A stretch of DNA of 64,000 nt from an uncultured Campylobacter sp. (GTDB lineage Bacteria > Campylobacterota > Campylobacteria > Campylobacterales > Campylobacteraceae), in contig NZ_CALGPY010000003.1 in NCBI RefSeq assembly GCF_937959485.1, positions 1-64,000 of the forward strand, given 5' to 3'. Below the pieces are notes generated by a model. That model was given only the letters and a program-made list of their open reading frames with translations, was not told the origin of the DNA and ran no database searches. Numbering within the stretch: position 1 is the first letter of the stretch; every line of letters begins with the position of its first letter. Both the position numbers and the translations under genes were made by a program. Below are positions 16,864-25,938 of this stretch, one piece after another.

Positions 16864-17535
16864 ATGATAAATGTATTGATGATAGAAGACGACAGCGAGT
16901 TCGCACAGCTTCTAACCGAATATCTGGCTAAATTTAACATCCAAGTTACAAACTTCGAAGACCCGTATCTGGGCATTAGCGCTGGGATCAAAAACTACGA
17001 TCTACTGATTTTGGATCTTACGCTTCCTGGGATGGACGGACTTGAAGTCTGCAAAGAGATCCGCGAGAAATACGATATTCCGATCATCATCAGCTCGGCT
17101 AGAAGCGACGTGAGCGATCGCGTAGTGGGTCTTCAGATCGGCGCGGACGATTACCTACCGAAACCTTATGATCCAAAAGAGATGCACGCGCGCATCATGA
17201 GCCTCATCCGCCGCTATAAAAAAGCTAGCGAAAAGGAAGAAACCGCCACGGATAGCGTATTTCGTATCGACGACAAGCGCCATGAAATTTACTTCGGCGA
17301 GGAGTCGCTCGTGTTAACGCCTGCGGAGTATGAAATTTTAGAATACCTCATCAAGCAGCATAGCTTTTCGGTATCCCGCGAGCAGCTCGTATACCATTGC
17401 AAGAGCCTAAAAGATAAAGATTCAAAGAGCCTAGATGTCATCATCGGACGCTTACGCACCAAGATCGGTGACAGTTCCAAAGCACCTAAGCATATCTTTT
17501 CGGTTCGCGGTATCGGCTACAAGCTCATCGGATGA
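16864..17535 (+). CDS. racR: Two-component response regulator RacR
   Basis: A 223-residue OmpR-family regulator. The receiver domain (residues 1-115) has the acidic pair EDD at 8-10, the phospho-accepting Asp in LLILDLTLPG near residue 52 and the Lys in DYLPKPYDP near residue 103. The C-terminal winged-helix DNA-binding domain ends with HIFSVRGIGYKLIG. The sequence and its position between dnaJ (divergent) and a kinase-recR pair match C. jejuni RacR, which acts in temperature-dependent growth, colonisation and control of fumarate respiration. Its stop overlaps the racS start (ATGA). Confidence 0.93.
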   Translation: MINVLMIEDDSEFAQLLTEYLAKFNIQVTNFEDPYLGISAGIKNYDLLILDLTLPGMDGLEVCKEIREKYDIPIIISSARSDVSDRVVGLQIGADDYLPKPYDPKEMHARIMSLIRRYKKASEKEETATDSVFRIDDKRHEIYFGEESLVLTPAEYEILEYLIKQHSFSVSREQLVYHCKSLKDKDSKSLDVIIGRLRTKIGDSSKAPKHIFSVRGIGYKLIG

Positions 17536-18773
17536 AGCACTCCTTAATCACTAAAATTTCGGTTTTTTTTGTAATCGCGATCATCTTAGTCTGCGTGCTT
17601 TTCATCACGTTCGCACGGATGCAGATGAATAGAGCTCTAGGTAGCATGCAGGCTAATCAAATAAACGCGGTCAATAATCTACTTGAGCTATACAAGCGCA
17701 ACGCCCCTCCCAGCGATATTGAGCGCTACTTCTCCAGCTATGGCTTGGAGCTTGTAAAAGACAAAAATATCATCCAAAACATCATCACGAGCGGTAAAAT
17801 TTTTTTCGTTCAAGATACCTCTATTGGCGAGTTTAGCTCGGTCGAGTATAATAATTCGCTGTTTTTAAATATAAAAAACAACTCTTTCGTCGTGGTTTTC
17901 GAAAGCCTTGGCACGAAGAATTTAAACGATCCGCTTTGGGTCGGGTTTTTGCTTACGATGGCGGTTTTGATCTCGCTTTATTTATCGATAGTGCGAAGCT
18001 TCACGCCGCTAAAAAAACTAAGCAAAAATATCAAAAAATTCGCCCAGGGCAACTTGGACGTAAATTTAGCCGCCGCGCACAGTGAGGATGAGATCGGGCA
18101 GGTCGCACAGGAATTTAACAACGCGATTGCTAAAATTCAAGAGCTGATCCGCTCGCGCCAGCTATTTTTACGCACTATCATGCATGAGCTTAAAACCCCG
18201 ATCGGCAAGGGCAGACTAATCACCGAAATGCTCGATGACGAAACACAAAAAGAGCGGCTCGTCAATGTCTTTGAGCGGCTTGAAATTTTAATCAACGAGT
18301 TTGCCAAAATCGAGCAACTGCTCTCAAAAAGCTACTCGCTCAACTATCAGGATTATCATTTTAGCCTCATTTTAGAGCAGGTCAAAGATATGTCGATGCT
18401 CGATAACTGGGATGAGCTCATTAGCACGGATATCGAGTGCGATGCGGTGATAAACGTGGATTTCGGGCTGTTTGCGCTGGCGATTAAAAATTTAATCGAT
18501 AACGCCCTAAAATACTCCAGCGATAAAAAAGTCCGCATCATCTGCGATGAAAACAAAGTAAGTGTTGCCAACCGCGGAGCGGCGCTTGCAAAATCATTCG
18601 AGCACTACAAGCAGGCTTTTATCAGAAATAAAGACGAAAAAGCCACCGGCATGGGGCTTGGGCTCTATATCATCGATAAAATTTGCGAGCTGCATAAATT
18701 CCGCTTCGAGTACAATTACAGCGACGGCACGCACTACTTCTCGATCGTCTTTTCGCCGAAGGGCGCCATATGA
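17532..18773 (+). CDS. racS: Sensor histidine kinase RacS
   Basis: A 413-residue membrane kinase, the partner of RacR. It has a first membrane helix at about residues 8-28, a short periplasmic sensor region, a second helix at about 135-157, a HAMP linker, the phospho-accepting His in MHELKTPIGKG near residue 218, and a HATPase domain with an N box (NLIDNALKYSS) and G box (GLGLYIIDKI). The 4-base overlaps with racR and recR indicate one operon. Codons 11-13 contain a run of eight T (17563-17570) that could slip and switch the gene off. Confidence 0.92.
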   Translation: MKHSLITKISVFFVIAIILVCVLFITFARMQMNRALGSMQANQINAVNNLLELYKRNAPPSDIERYFSSYGLELVKDKNIIQNIITSGKIFFVQDTSIGEFSSVEYNNSLFLNIKNNSFVVVFESLGTKNLNDPLWVGFLLTMAVLISLYLSIVRSFTPLKKLSKNIKKFAQGNLDVNLAAAHSEDEIGQVAQEFNNAIAKIQELIRSRQLFLRTIMHELKTPIGKGRLITEMLDDETQKERLVNVFERLEILINEFAKIEQLLSKSYSLNYQDYHFSLILEQVKDMSMLDNWDELISTDIECDAVINVDFGLFALAIKNLIDNALKYSSDKKVRIICDENKVSVANRGAALAKSFEHYKQAFIRNKDEKATGMGLGLYIIDKICELHKFRFEYNYSDGTHYFSIVFSPKGAI

Positions 18774-19339
18774 GCGGCACGGACAGGTTCGAAGAGCTCG
18801 TCGCGAGCTTTGAAAAGCTTCCCGGCGTGGGCAAAAAATCCGCCCTGCGCTTTGCGTACTACGTAAGCGTGCAAAACTCCTTTCTGGGGCTAAATTTAGC
18901 GCACAATATCGAAGAGGCGGTGCGCGGACTGCACAGATGCCGCATCTGCGGTGCGGTATGCGAGGGCGAGATCTGCGAATACTGCGCCGACGAGGAGCGC
19001 GAAAGCGATAAAATTTGCATCGTCGAAAATCCCAAAGATATCTTTATTTTAGAGAGCAATAAAATTTATAACGGCCGCTACTTCGTGCTAGACGCCGCCG
19101 ACGAAGATAAAATCGCGGCGCTACGCGATATGGTGAGCCGAAACGGCGCGCGCGAGCTGATATTTGCGCTGACGCCGGGCATCAACTCCGACGGGATCAT
19201 GCTTTACGTCGAGGACAAGCTCGCGGATCTGGGTTTGAAATTTACCAAGCTCGCTCAAGGCGTGCCTACGGGCGTAAGCTTAGACAACGTCGATATGCTC
19301 TCGCTAATAAAGGCGATCAACGGGCGCACCGATATTTAA
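18770..19339 (+). CDS. recR: Recombination protein RecR
   Basis: A 189-residue recombination mediator of the RecF pathway that helps load RecA at gapped DNA. It shows a helix-hairpin-helix near KLPGVGKKSALRFA (residues 15-28), a C4 zinc finger (CRICGAVCEGEICEYC, residues about 58-73), a Toprim domain starting with ICIVENPKDI, and a C-terminal segment holding LAQGVPTGVSLDNVDMLSL. The start overlaps the racS stop. The racR-racS-recR order is the same as in C. jejuni. Confidence 0.94.
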   Translation: MSGTDRFEELVASFEKLPGVGKKSALRFAYYVSVQNSFLGLNLAHNIEEAVRGLHRCRICGAVCEGEICEYCADEERESDKICIVENPKDIFILESNKIYNGRYFVLDAADEDKIAALRDMVSRNGARELIFALTPGINSDGIMLYVEDKLADLGLKFTKLAQGVPTGVSLDNVDMLSLIKAINGRTDI

Positions 19340-19845
19340 AATTTCGACGAAATTTTAAATTTATGCGGATAAATTTATAAGCTAAATTTAAAGCGCAAAG
19401 CGGCGAATAAGAGTTTTGCCGCGGAGTCAAGCGGCGAAATTTGAGGCGTAAATTTAAATAGTGGACGTGCGATGAAATTTATTAAAATTTACGCGGCTTC
19501 GGTGCGCGAAACGATGGGGTGGGCGCGGCGGCGCCCCGCTCGCCGCAAGGCTTTAACGGCGGATTTGAGCCGTAGAATTTTAAGCGCTTCCGTTTCGAAG
19601 CGGGGTTTTGAGCGCGGAATTTCGAACGCTCAAATTTTAAAAGGCGAAATTTTAAACGGCGAATTTCTAGAGCTAAATTTTAAAAGCAGATCTGAAAGTA
19701 GCGAGACGGGGTTGCCCAACGCTGCGAGCTCGTAAAAATTTAAAGGCGAATTTCTAGGCGCGGAATGGTTTAAATTTTTAAATTTCGCCGGCGCGGGATT
19801 TAAAAATTTAAACGTAATTATCTATTATATTATTTAAGGACAAAA
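19340..19845. other. Non-coding spacer before murC
   Basis: No defensible gene. An open frame at 19472-19735 is biased in composition and built largely of AAATTT and GC-rich pieces; I take it as chance. GGCGAATTTCTAG occurs twice (near 19659 and 19744), again suggesting repeat growth. A TATTAT-type -10 about 20 bases before the murC start may be its promoter. Confidence 0.5.
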
Positions 19846-21153
19846 GTGAAAAAGGTTCATTTTATCGGCATCGGCGGCATAGGAATATCGGCATTAGCGA
19901 GATTTTTACACGAGAAAAATTTTATCATTTCAGGCTCTGATATCAAAGAGAGTGAGACGACCTATAAGCTAAGAGCGGACGGCATGGAGATCATCACTCC
20001 GCACGACGCTTCGGCGATCAAAGATCAGGAGATCGTCATCTACTCCGCCGCGATCAAAGAGGACAATGTCGAGCTGCAAGCCGCACGCAAAAAGGGGATC
20101 GTCTGCCTCTCGCGCAAGGAGGCCCTGCCCTTCGTGCTAAAAGACAAGCGCGTCTTCGCAGTCGCCGGCGCGCACGGCAAAAGCACTACAAGCGCGATAA
20201 CCTCGGCGCTGATAGACGGCTCGGTTATCATCGGCGCGATCTCCAAGCAGTTCGGCTCGAATATGAAATATGAAAACAGCGAAAACATCATCTTTGAAGC
20301 CGACGAGAGCGATTCGAGCTTTTTAAATTCCAACCCTTACGTCGCAGTCGTGACCAACGCCGAGCCCGAGCATATGGATCATTACGACAACGATTTGGAT
20401 AAATTTCACGCGGCGTATCGCGGCTTTTTGGAGCGCGCCAAGATCCGCGTGATAAACGCCGAGGATGAGTTTTTAAACTCGATAAAGCTCGGCTGTATCA
20501 AGCTCTTTCCTTCGCGCGACATAACGGATCTGAAGGTGCTGCTGCGCGATCATCAGCCGTTTATGAGTTTTAATCTTAAAGAGCTCGGACGCTTCGAGGT
20601 TTACGGGCTCGGAAGGCACATCGCGATCGATGCGTCGCTAGCGATCCTAACCGCGGCGTGCGAGACGGGGTTAGAACAGATCCGCAAAAATTTACTAAAT
20701 TACAAAGGGATCAAAAAGCGCTTCGACATCCTGTGCGCCACCCCGAACTTCGTGCTCATCGACGACTACGGCCACCACCCCACCGAGATCAGAGCGACGC
20801 TGCAAAGCGCGCGCGAATATGCTAGCCTGCTAGGGCTTAGCAAGATCACGGCGATCTTTCAGCCGCACCGTTTCAGCAGGCTTAAGGCGAATTTAAACGC
20901 CTTTAAAGAGTGCTTTGCGGGCGTGGAGGAGTTAGTCGTACTGCCCGTTTACGCCGCTGGCGAGCCTAGTAACGGCATCGATCTGAAAGAGGAATTTAAG
21001 GGGCTCGGGGCACTTTTTACCGAGAGGGTCTTTAGAAACGGCGAGCGGATAGAATTTAGCGATATTTTCGGCGTCCGCCACATCATAAACGACGGGCTCG
21101 TGATCGGATTTGGCGCGGGCGACATCACCTATCAGCTGCGCGGAGAATTTTAG
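19846..21153 (+). CDS. murC: UDP-N-acetylmuramate--L-alanine ligase
   Basis: A 435-residue Mur ligase that adds L-Ala to UDP-MurNAc in the cytoplasm, the first peptide step of peptidoglycan synthesis. The N-terminal Rossmann motif is HFIGIGGIGISALARFL, the ATP loop GAHGKSTTSA near residue 107, the magnesium Glu in FEADESDSSFL, and the C-terminal domain holds DDYGHHPTEI and IFQPHRFSRL. The start is GTG with AAGGA 6-10 bases upstream. It heads a murC - membrane protein - mutS2 set that is also found in C. jejuni. Confidence 0.95.
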   Translation: MKKVHFIGIGGIGISALARFLHEKNFIISGSDIKESETTYKLRADGMEIITPHDASAIKDQEIVIYSAAIKEDNVELQAARKKGIVCLSRKEALPFVLKDKRVFAVAGAHGKSTTSAITSALIDGSVIIGAISKQFGSNMKYENSENIIFEADESDSSFLNSNPYVAVVTNAEPEHMDHYDNDLDKFHAAYRGFLERAKIRVINAEDEFLNSIKLGCIKLFPSRDITDLKVLLRDHQPFMSFNLKELGRFEVYGLGRHIAIDASLAILTAACETGLEQIRKNLLNYKGIKKRFDILCATPNFVLIDDYGHHPTEIRATLQSAREYASLLGLSKITAIFQPHRFSRLKANLNAFKECFAGVEELVVLPVYAAGEPSNGIDLKEEFKGLGALFTERVFRNGERIEFSDIFGVRHIINDGLVIGFGAGDITYQLRGEF

Positions 21154-21214
21154 GCTTGAAAACTCTCGCCGAATTTATAAGACAAACTCCGCTACGGGCG
21201 GGCAAGGATAAAAT

Positions 21215-22114
21215 TTGAGATTTTTGGTGTTTATTTTCGCGTTTTTATTTATCGCAGCGATCTTTTTCGTGCGGGACGAAATTTTAAGCAAAAGAGCTAA
21301 AATCATCGCTACGATGCTGATCGTGATGCTGTGCGCGGGGGCGTATCTTTACGAAAGCGCGAGTGAGCGCTCCGCCAAGCTTGAGGAGGAGATGGTGTTT
21401 AAATTTAATGCAGGCGCCAGATTAAGATGCGGCGGCGCGATAAATTTCGCTTCTGAAACACGCGGCGCGGCAAATTCCTCTCCCGAAAAATACGGCGCGG
21501 ATGCGAAAAATTTTGGCGCGCAAGAGGACGAAGTAAATTTAAGCGCGCAGGACAAGACCGCTTCCGCCGCGCAAAGCTCCACCGCACAAACGAACGAGCA
21601 GGCTTCCGCTGAGCAAAACTATTCCCCGCAAACTAGCAGCGCTGTCTCGGACGGACAAAATTCCGCACAAAGCCCTACTTTGCAGAATTCCGCAGAGCCT
21701 GGACAAAATTTTAAATCTCAAAATTCTACTCAAAATTTAGACGTAGCTTCGCAAAATTCTACGCAGCAGAACGATACGCAGAACCGCATGCCACAAAATT
21801 CCGCGAGCCAAGAAAGTATGCGAAACTCCGCTTCACAAAATTCCGCGCACCAAGGCGACATGCAAACCTCCGATCCCCAAGGCTCTGCGCAGAATTTTAA
21901 CGCAGCTGAGCAAAATTCCATGCAAGGCTCCGCTCAAAATTCTAAAGCCACGCAAAATTTCGCCGCAGACAAAGAGCAGGGCTCCGCGCAGATCGTAACA
22001 CGAGAAAATTTCACCTACTCCTTTTCGATGGGCGCTTTCATCGCCAAAAAAAGCGCGGGCGCGGAGTTTAAGGGCAAAACCTACAAGATCAAAGAGTGCG
22101 TTTATGATCAGTGA
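21215..22114 (+). CDS. Membrane protein with a large Q/N/S-rich insert
   Basis: A 299-residue protein starting with TTG at 21215. Residues 1-45 form two hydrophobic helices (FLVFIFAFLFIAAIFF; IIATMLIVMLCAGAYLY). The conserved end is YSFSMGAFIAKKSAGAEFKGKTYKIKE-type sequence in the last about 35 residues. Between them lie about 200 residues of low complexity with QNS/QNF repeated every 7-10 residues. The DNA behind these is CAAAATTCC or CAAAATTTT, giving twelve RAATTY hexamers in 21658-21961. C. jejuni has a small integral-membrane protein at this position between murC and mutS2; this seems an inflated version. Its last 11 bases overlap mutS2. Function is unknown. Confidence 0.72.
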   Translation: MRFLVFIFAFLFIAAIFFVRDEILSKRAKIIATMLIVMLCAGAYLYESASERSAKLEEEMVFKFNAGARLRCGGAINFASETRGAANSSPEKYGADAKNFGAQEDEVNLSAQDKTASAAQSSTAQTNEQASAEQNYSPQTSSAVSDGQNSAQSPTLQNSAEPGQNFKSQNSTQNLDVASQNSTQQNDTQNRMPQNSASQESMRNSASQNSAHQGDMQTSDPQGSAQNFNAAEQNSMQGSAQNSKATQNFAADKEQGSAQIVTRENFTYSFSMGAFIAKKSAGAEFKGKTYKIKECVYDQ

Positions 22115-24311
22115 CGAGCTCTTTACGCGCCTCGATCTGGACGAGTATCTAGCCAAATTTAAAAGCTTTTTGGCGCGCGAAAAGCCGCTGTTTTTAAGCG
22201 GCGATAGTAAGCTGAATTTTGAAAAAATTTCAGAGCTTACGAAATTTGATCTCGCGCAGTGCGAGAGCGTCGCAAACCTAGACGACGCGCTGATGCGCAT
22301 CTCAAAGCACGGCGTGCTACATATCAGCGAAATTTACGAGTTTAGTAAGATCGTCCGATATTTTCTGTATCTCAAAAAGCAGCCCTTCGAAGGCAAACTC
22401 GCCGCTTGGCTTGCAAAGATCGAGATCCCTGAGTCTATCGCGCAATTAAAGGATTATTTCGACGATCAGGGCGGTTTTCGCGACACGATAGACGAGCGCT
22501 TCGGCGCGCTGAACGAGGCGTTTAAGATAAAAAAAGGTGAGATCGAGCAGACGCTAAAAAGGCTGATCTACTCCAAAGCCCTTTCGCCCTATCTCGCTGA
22601 CACGCAGATCCACTACATAAGCGACACCGAGGCTCTGCTGGTGCGCGGCGGCTTCAACCACGTGCTAAAAGGCAGCGTCGTAGCGCGCTCAAGCGGAGGC
22701 TATTTTTATGTGCTTCCCGACGCGATCGCGGCTCTGAAGTCCGCTCAAAGCGCGATTTTGGATAAAAAAGAGCAGATCGTATTCGAGCACTGCAAGCAGA
22801 TAAGCGCCGTTTTCAATAAGAATTTAGCTTTTTTAAAATTTATAAACGCCGCCTTCGACGCGATCGATGCGCTAATTGCGCGCGCCGCGATGGCAAGAGC
22901 GAGCGATTATGAGTTCGTCCTACCTGAGCCCTCGCGCGACATCGTCCTAGACAGCTTCGCCCACCCCGCGCTTAAAAATCCAAAGCGCGTGAGCGTGGAA
23001 TTTAGCGGCAAAATTCTACTCATCACCGGCGTGAATGCGGGCGGAAAATCGATGCTTTTAAAAAGCATTCTAAGCGCGGCGCTGCTAGCTAAATACCTCC
23101 TTCCGATGCCTATTCGCGCAAGCCTCAGCCGCATCGGCACCTTTAAAGAGTTCGAGCTCATAATGGAGGATCCGCAAAACTCCAAAAACGACATCTCGAC
23201 CTTCGCGGGCAGGATGGTTGCCTTTAGCAAGCTGTTCGGGCGCAAAGAGATTCTAATCGGCGTCGATGAGATCGAGCTTGGTACCGATTTTGAGGAGGCT
23301 GCGAGCCTATACGGCGCGATGATCGAGCAGCTGATAAGCGGCGATGTGAAAATGATCATCACCACGCATCACAAGCGCCTGGCGATGCTGCTTGCAAAGG
23401 ATCCGCGCGTAGAGCTGCTGGCGGCGCTTTACGACGAGAAAAACAGCGCGCCGAAATATGAGTTTTTAAAGGGCACGATCGGCAAATCTTACGCCTTTGA
23501 AACCGCGCTGCGCTACGGCATAGCGCAAAATTTGATCGCCGCGGCGCGCAAAAACTACGGCGAAAACAAAGAGAACTTAAACGAAGCGATCTCAAAAGCG
23601 ATAAATTTAGAGCTTGAGCTAAAACAAAAACTAGCCCAAACGCAGCAAAAAGAGGAGAAGCTGGATGCGCTGAGCGAAGCGCTAAAAGATCAACGCGAGC
23701 GCGCGCAAAGCGAGCTGAAGGCGGAGCTTTCAAGGCTACAAAACGAATACTACCGCGCCATTTCGGAGGCCAAACGCAGCGTGAGCCTAAGCGACGTGCG
23801 CGAAAAGCAGCGCGCCATAAACCGCGCAAACGAGCTCGCACGAGCCGTGCAGCAGCCTGAACTCAGCGCGCCCGAGCCGCAAAGCTTTAAAGCGGGCGAT
23901 CGCGTAAAATACGGCAAGATCAAGGGCGAAATTTTATCGCTCAGTAAAACCCAGGCGCTGATGCTAAGCGACGGTATCAGGCTGCGCGTGCCGCTTGGCG
24001 AGCTAAAGCACAGCGGTGCAGCGCCCGCTCCCGCAAAAAACATCAGCATCAAGGTGCAAAAGCCCGCCTCCGCGTCGCTCGTGCTCGATCTGCACGGCCT
24101 GCGCGCCGAGGAAGCGATCAGCAGGCTTGATAAATTCATCAGCCAGAGCCTCGTGATGGGCTTTGATGAGATCATCGTAAAGCACGGCATCGGTACGGGC
24201 AAGCTCGCGTTCGCGGTAAAGGAGTTTTTAAAAACGCACCCTAGCGTCAAGGGCTTTCGCGACGGCACACCCGCAGAAGGTGGTTTCGGCTCAAAGGTCG
24301 TCTCGCTTTAG
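22104..24311 (+). CDS. mutS2: Endonuclease MutS2
   Basis: A 735-residue MutS2 protein. It lacks the mismatch-recognition domain of MutS. It has the core and lever helices, the ATPase with Walker A ITGVNAGGKSML near residue 310 and Walker B LIGVDEIELGTDF near residue 390, a long coiled coil (residues about 500-580), a KOW-like segment and a C-terminal Smr nuclease domain starting LDLHGL near residue 658 with KHGIGTGKL. MutS2 suppresses recombination or rescues collided ribosomes depending on species; in Helicobacter it limits recombination. Campylobacter lacks mutS/mutL mismatch repair. The start overlaps the preceding gene by 11 bases. Confidence 0.94.
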   Translation: MISDELFTRLDLDEYLAKFKSFLAREKPLFLSGDSKLNFEKISELTKFDLAQCESVANLDDALMRISKHGVLHISEIYEFSKIVRYFLYLKKQPFEGKLAAWLAKIEIPESIAQLKDYFDDQGGFRDTIDERFGALNEAFKIKKGEIEQTLKRLIYSKALSPYLADTQIHYISDTEALLVRGGFNHVLKGSVVARSSGGYFYVLPDAIAALKSAQSAILDKKEQIVFEHCKQISAVFNKNLAFLKFINAAFDAIDALIARAAMARASDYEFVLPEPSRDIVLDSFAHPALKNPKRVSVEFSGKILLITGVNAGGKSMLLKSILSAALLAKYLLPMPIRASLSRIGTFKEFELIMEDPQNSKNDISTFAGRMVAFSKLFGRKEILIGVDEIELGTDFEEAASLYGAMIEQLISGDVKMIITTHHKRLAMLLAKDPRVELLAALYDEKNSAPKYEFLKGTIGKSYAFETALRYGIAQNLIAAARKNYGENKENLNEAISKAINLELELKQKLAQTQQKEEKLDALSEALKDQRERAQSELKAELSRLQNEYYRAISEAKRSVSLSDVREKQRAINRANELARAVQQPELSAPEPQSFKAGDRVKYGKIKGEILSLSKTQALMLSDGIRLRVPLGELKHSGAAPAPAKNISIKVQKPASASLVLDLHGLRAEEAISRLDKFISQSLVMGFDEIIVKHGIGTGKLAFAVKEFLKTHPSVKGFRDGTPAEGGFGSKVVSL

Positions 24312-24652
24312 GCTCTAGCTCAAAGACCTTTTCGCTTCAGACGCGAGAACAAACGATGCGAAATTCGCCCTATTTCATCTATGCCTTCGCCGAGGTTTTG
24401 CAAAAGTACGGGTGCTTTTAACGTAGAATTTCACCGCGGAATTTTAAAATTTGTCCTCGGCTTTAAATTTTAAATTTAGTCCACGTTTTAAATTTGAAAT
24501 ATGGAGGGCTCGGATTGAAATTCTAAAATTTAGCGCACGTTACGATCACGCGACACAAACGGACTTCGCCATGCAATTTTAATATGTTTCCACACAAGAG
24601 TTTGTGATGGACTTTGTGCTAAAATTTCGGCGGGACTTCGTAATAAATTTCA

Positions 24653-24782
24653 TGCGGCGTAGCCGCGACATAAAAATTAGCGCGAGCGCAGCTCGCCCCT
24701 TATAAAGCGTCGTCGGGGGATAGGTGGGGTTTGGGGCGGGAAGGGGGCTTGAATTGCGAGGTCGCTCCCCTTCCCGCCCCAA
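24653..24782 (+). repeat. Multi-hairpin repeat element, copy 1
   Basis: From left to right it holds: a small hairpin GCGGC-GTA-GCCGC (24654-24666); a small hairpin GCGAGC-GCA-GCTCGC (24682-24696); GCGTCG and a G-rich arm; and a perfect 16-base-pair hairpin with arms 24731-24746 and 24767-24782 whose loop contains TTGCGAGG. The same modules appear in the same order on the minus strand at 24905-25021. It lacks the T-run expected of a terminator on either strand. Confidence 0.75.
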
Positions 24783-24904
24783 AAAAATAGAAATCACGGC
24801 GTGAATTTCGCGAGCTGTGAATTTAGGAATGAAATTTTATTTTGTAAATTTTTACAAAATTTTATGATATAGCCTAGCGCTTGGGTACATTATGTGCGAT
24901 ATTC

Positions 24905-25021
24905 GTAAGGGGGCGGCGCTCAGAGTTGCGAGGCGCGCCCGCCCCCTTACCAACCCCCACCCGCGCGACGCTAGCGGTGCGGACTGCGTCCGCGTTAAAT
25001 TTAAATTGCGACTGCGTCGCA
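24905..25021 (-). repeat. Multi-hairpin repeat element, copy 2 (inverted)
   Basis: Read on the minus strand it gives TGCGAC-GCA-GTCGCA (25007-25021), GCGGAC-GCA-GTCCGC (24979-24993), GCGTCG, a GGGTGGGGGTTGG arm, and a hairpin with perfect 12-base arms 24905-24916 and 24939-24950. The small stems differ from copy 1 at matching positions on both arms, so pairing is preserved. The two copies face each other across about 120 bases. Confidence 0.75.
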
Positions 25022-25200
25022 TAAAATCTCACCAATGATAAAATTCTTTCGTGCTTAAAATTTTAAAATTCCAAGCGCAAAAGAATTTTGAAATTCCAAA
25101 TACGATAAAATTTAAATGGCAGCGGAATTTCAAAATTCCGTAAATTTAAGCAAAATTCTGAAATTCCGTAAATTTAAAACGATTAAATAAGGAGGTCTCA

Positions 25201-25923
25201 TTGAACCCTATTACCGAAAAGCGCAGCGTTTCGGGCTACTACTACGCCGAGGATCGCGAGTATGTGTACTTCGTGACGGACGCACCGCGCGAGCAAAACT
25301 ACCGCTTTATTTTCGACGCGGGCGCGATCTATTCGCAAGATGACGCGGACGGCGAGGTGCGGCCCAGCAGCGAAGCGGAGTTTTTCGCGATCGTTAAAAA
25401 GATCCTCGCGCAGTACCGCGATAAAATTTTAGAGCACTCCGCAGAGCTTGAAAATTACGAAAAAATCTACACGCGCCGCGGCGATTTTTCAAAATTTATG
25501 AAAAAGCACTCGATCCTAAAATACGAAATCCGCAAATTTCAAAACAAAATTTCGCATTTTTACGAGGCGCTGCTCATCTGCGGAAACGAGCAGCCGGCGC
25601 TTAAAAAGCGGCTGAAAAACTACACCTACGAAGCGGGCGTTTTCAAGGGCGTGATGAGCGAATACGCCGTCAGGATCGAGGATATCTATCAATTCATCCA
25701 AGGCCTCAAAAACGACAAGATCAGCCGCAACATCTACATTCTCACGATCATCTCGTCGCTGCTGCTGCCGCTAAATTTCATCACGAGCTTTTTTGGGATG
25801 AACACGACGGGGCTGTTTTTAAGCGGCTCGCAGCACGGAACGCTCATCGTGACGCTTGCGATGAGCGTGATCTTCGCGGCGATGGTCGGCTTTTTTATGC
25901 TTTATGCCAAAAAGCGTAACTAA
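25201..25923 (+). CDS. CorA-family divalent cation transporter-like protein
   Basis: A 240-residue protein with the CorA layout: an N-terminal soluble part, a long charged helix region (residues about 60-190) and two C-terminal membrane helices (about 188-207 and 217-236) joined by the signature loop. The loop reads FFGMNTTG, keeping the GMN selectivity motif of Mg2+/Zn2+ channels of this family. It is about 70 residues shorter than typical CorA, mainly at the N-terminal domain. The start is TTG at 25201, chosen for the perfect AAGGAGG just upstream. A hypothetical gene follows 15 bases later. Ion specificity is unknown. Confidence 0.8.
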   Translation: MNPITEKRSVSGYYYAEDREYVYFVTDAPREQNYRFIFDAGAIYSQDDADGEVRPSSEAEFFAIVKKILAQYRDKILEHSAELENYEKIYTRRGDFSKFMKKHSILKYEIRKFQNKISHFYEALLICGNEQPALKKRLKNYTYEAGVFKGVMSEYAVRIEDIYQFIQGLKNDKISRNIYILTIISSLLLPLNFITSFFGMNTTGLFLSGSQHGTLIVTLAMSVIFAAMVGFFMLYAKKRN

Positions 25924-25938
25924 AGCGGAGGATAAAAT

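Larger units (their letters stand above)
24312..25200. other. Long spacer holding two inverted structured repeats
   Basis: No gene is seen in 889 bases. The middle carries the multi-hairpin element in both orientations (24653-24782 and 24905-25021). The right end has a doubled AAATTCCGTAAATTTAA block (near 25133 and 25159) and the strong AAGGAGG that serves the TTG start at 25201. Confidence 0.65.

Noticed and set aside
19472..19735. 87-residue frame between recR and murC
   Set aside because: Composition comes from AAATTT and GC-rich repeats, with no family resemblance and no ribosome binding site.
24733..24782. Long G/C hairpin as an intrinsic terminator of mutS2
   Set aside because: It is followed by A-rich rather than T-rich sequence on the plus strand and lies more than 400 bases past mutS2; its modules recur in an inverted copy, so a repeat element is the better reading.
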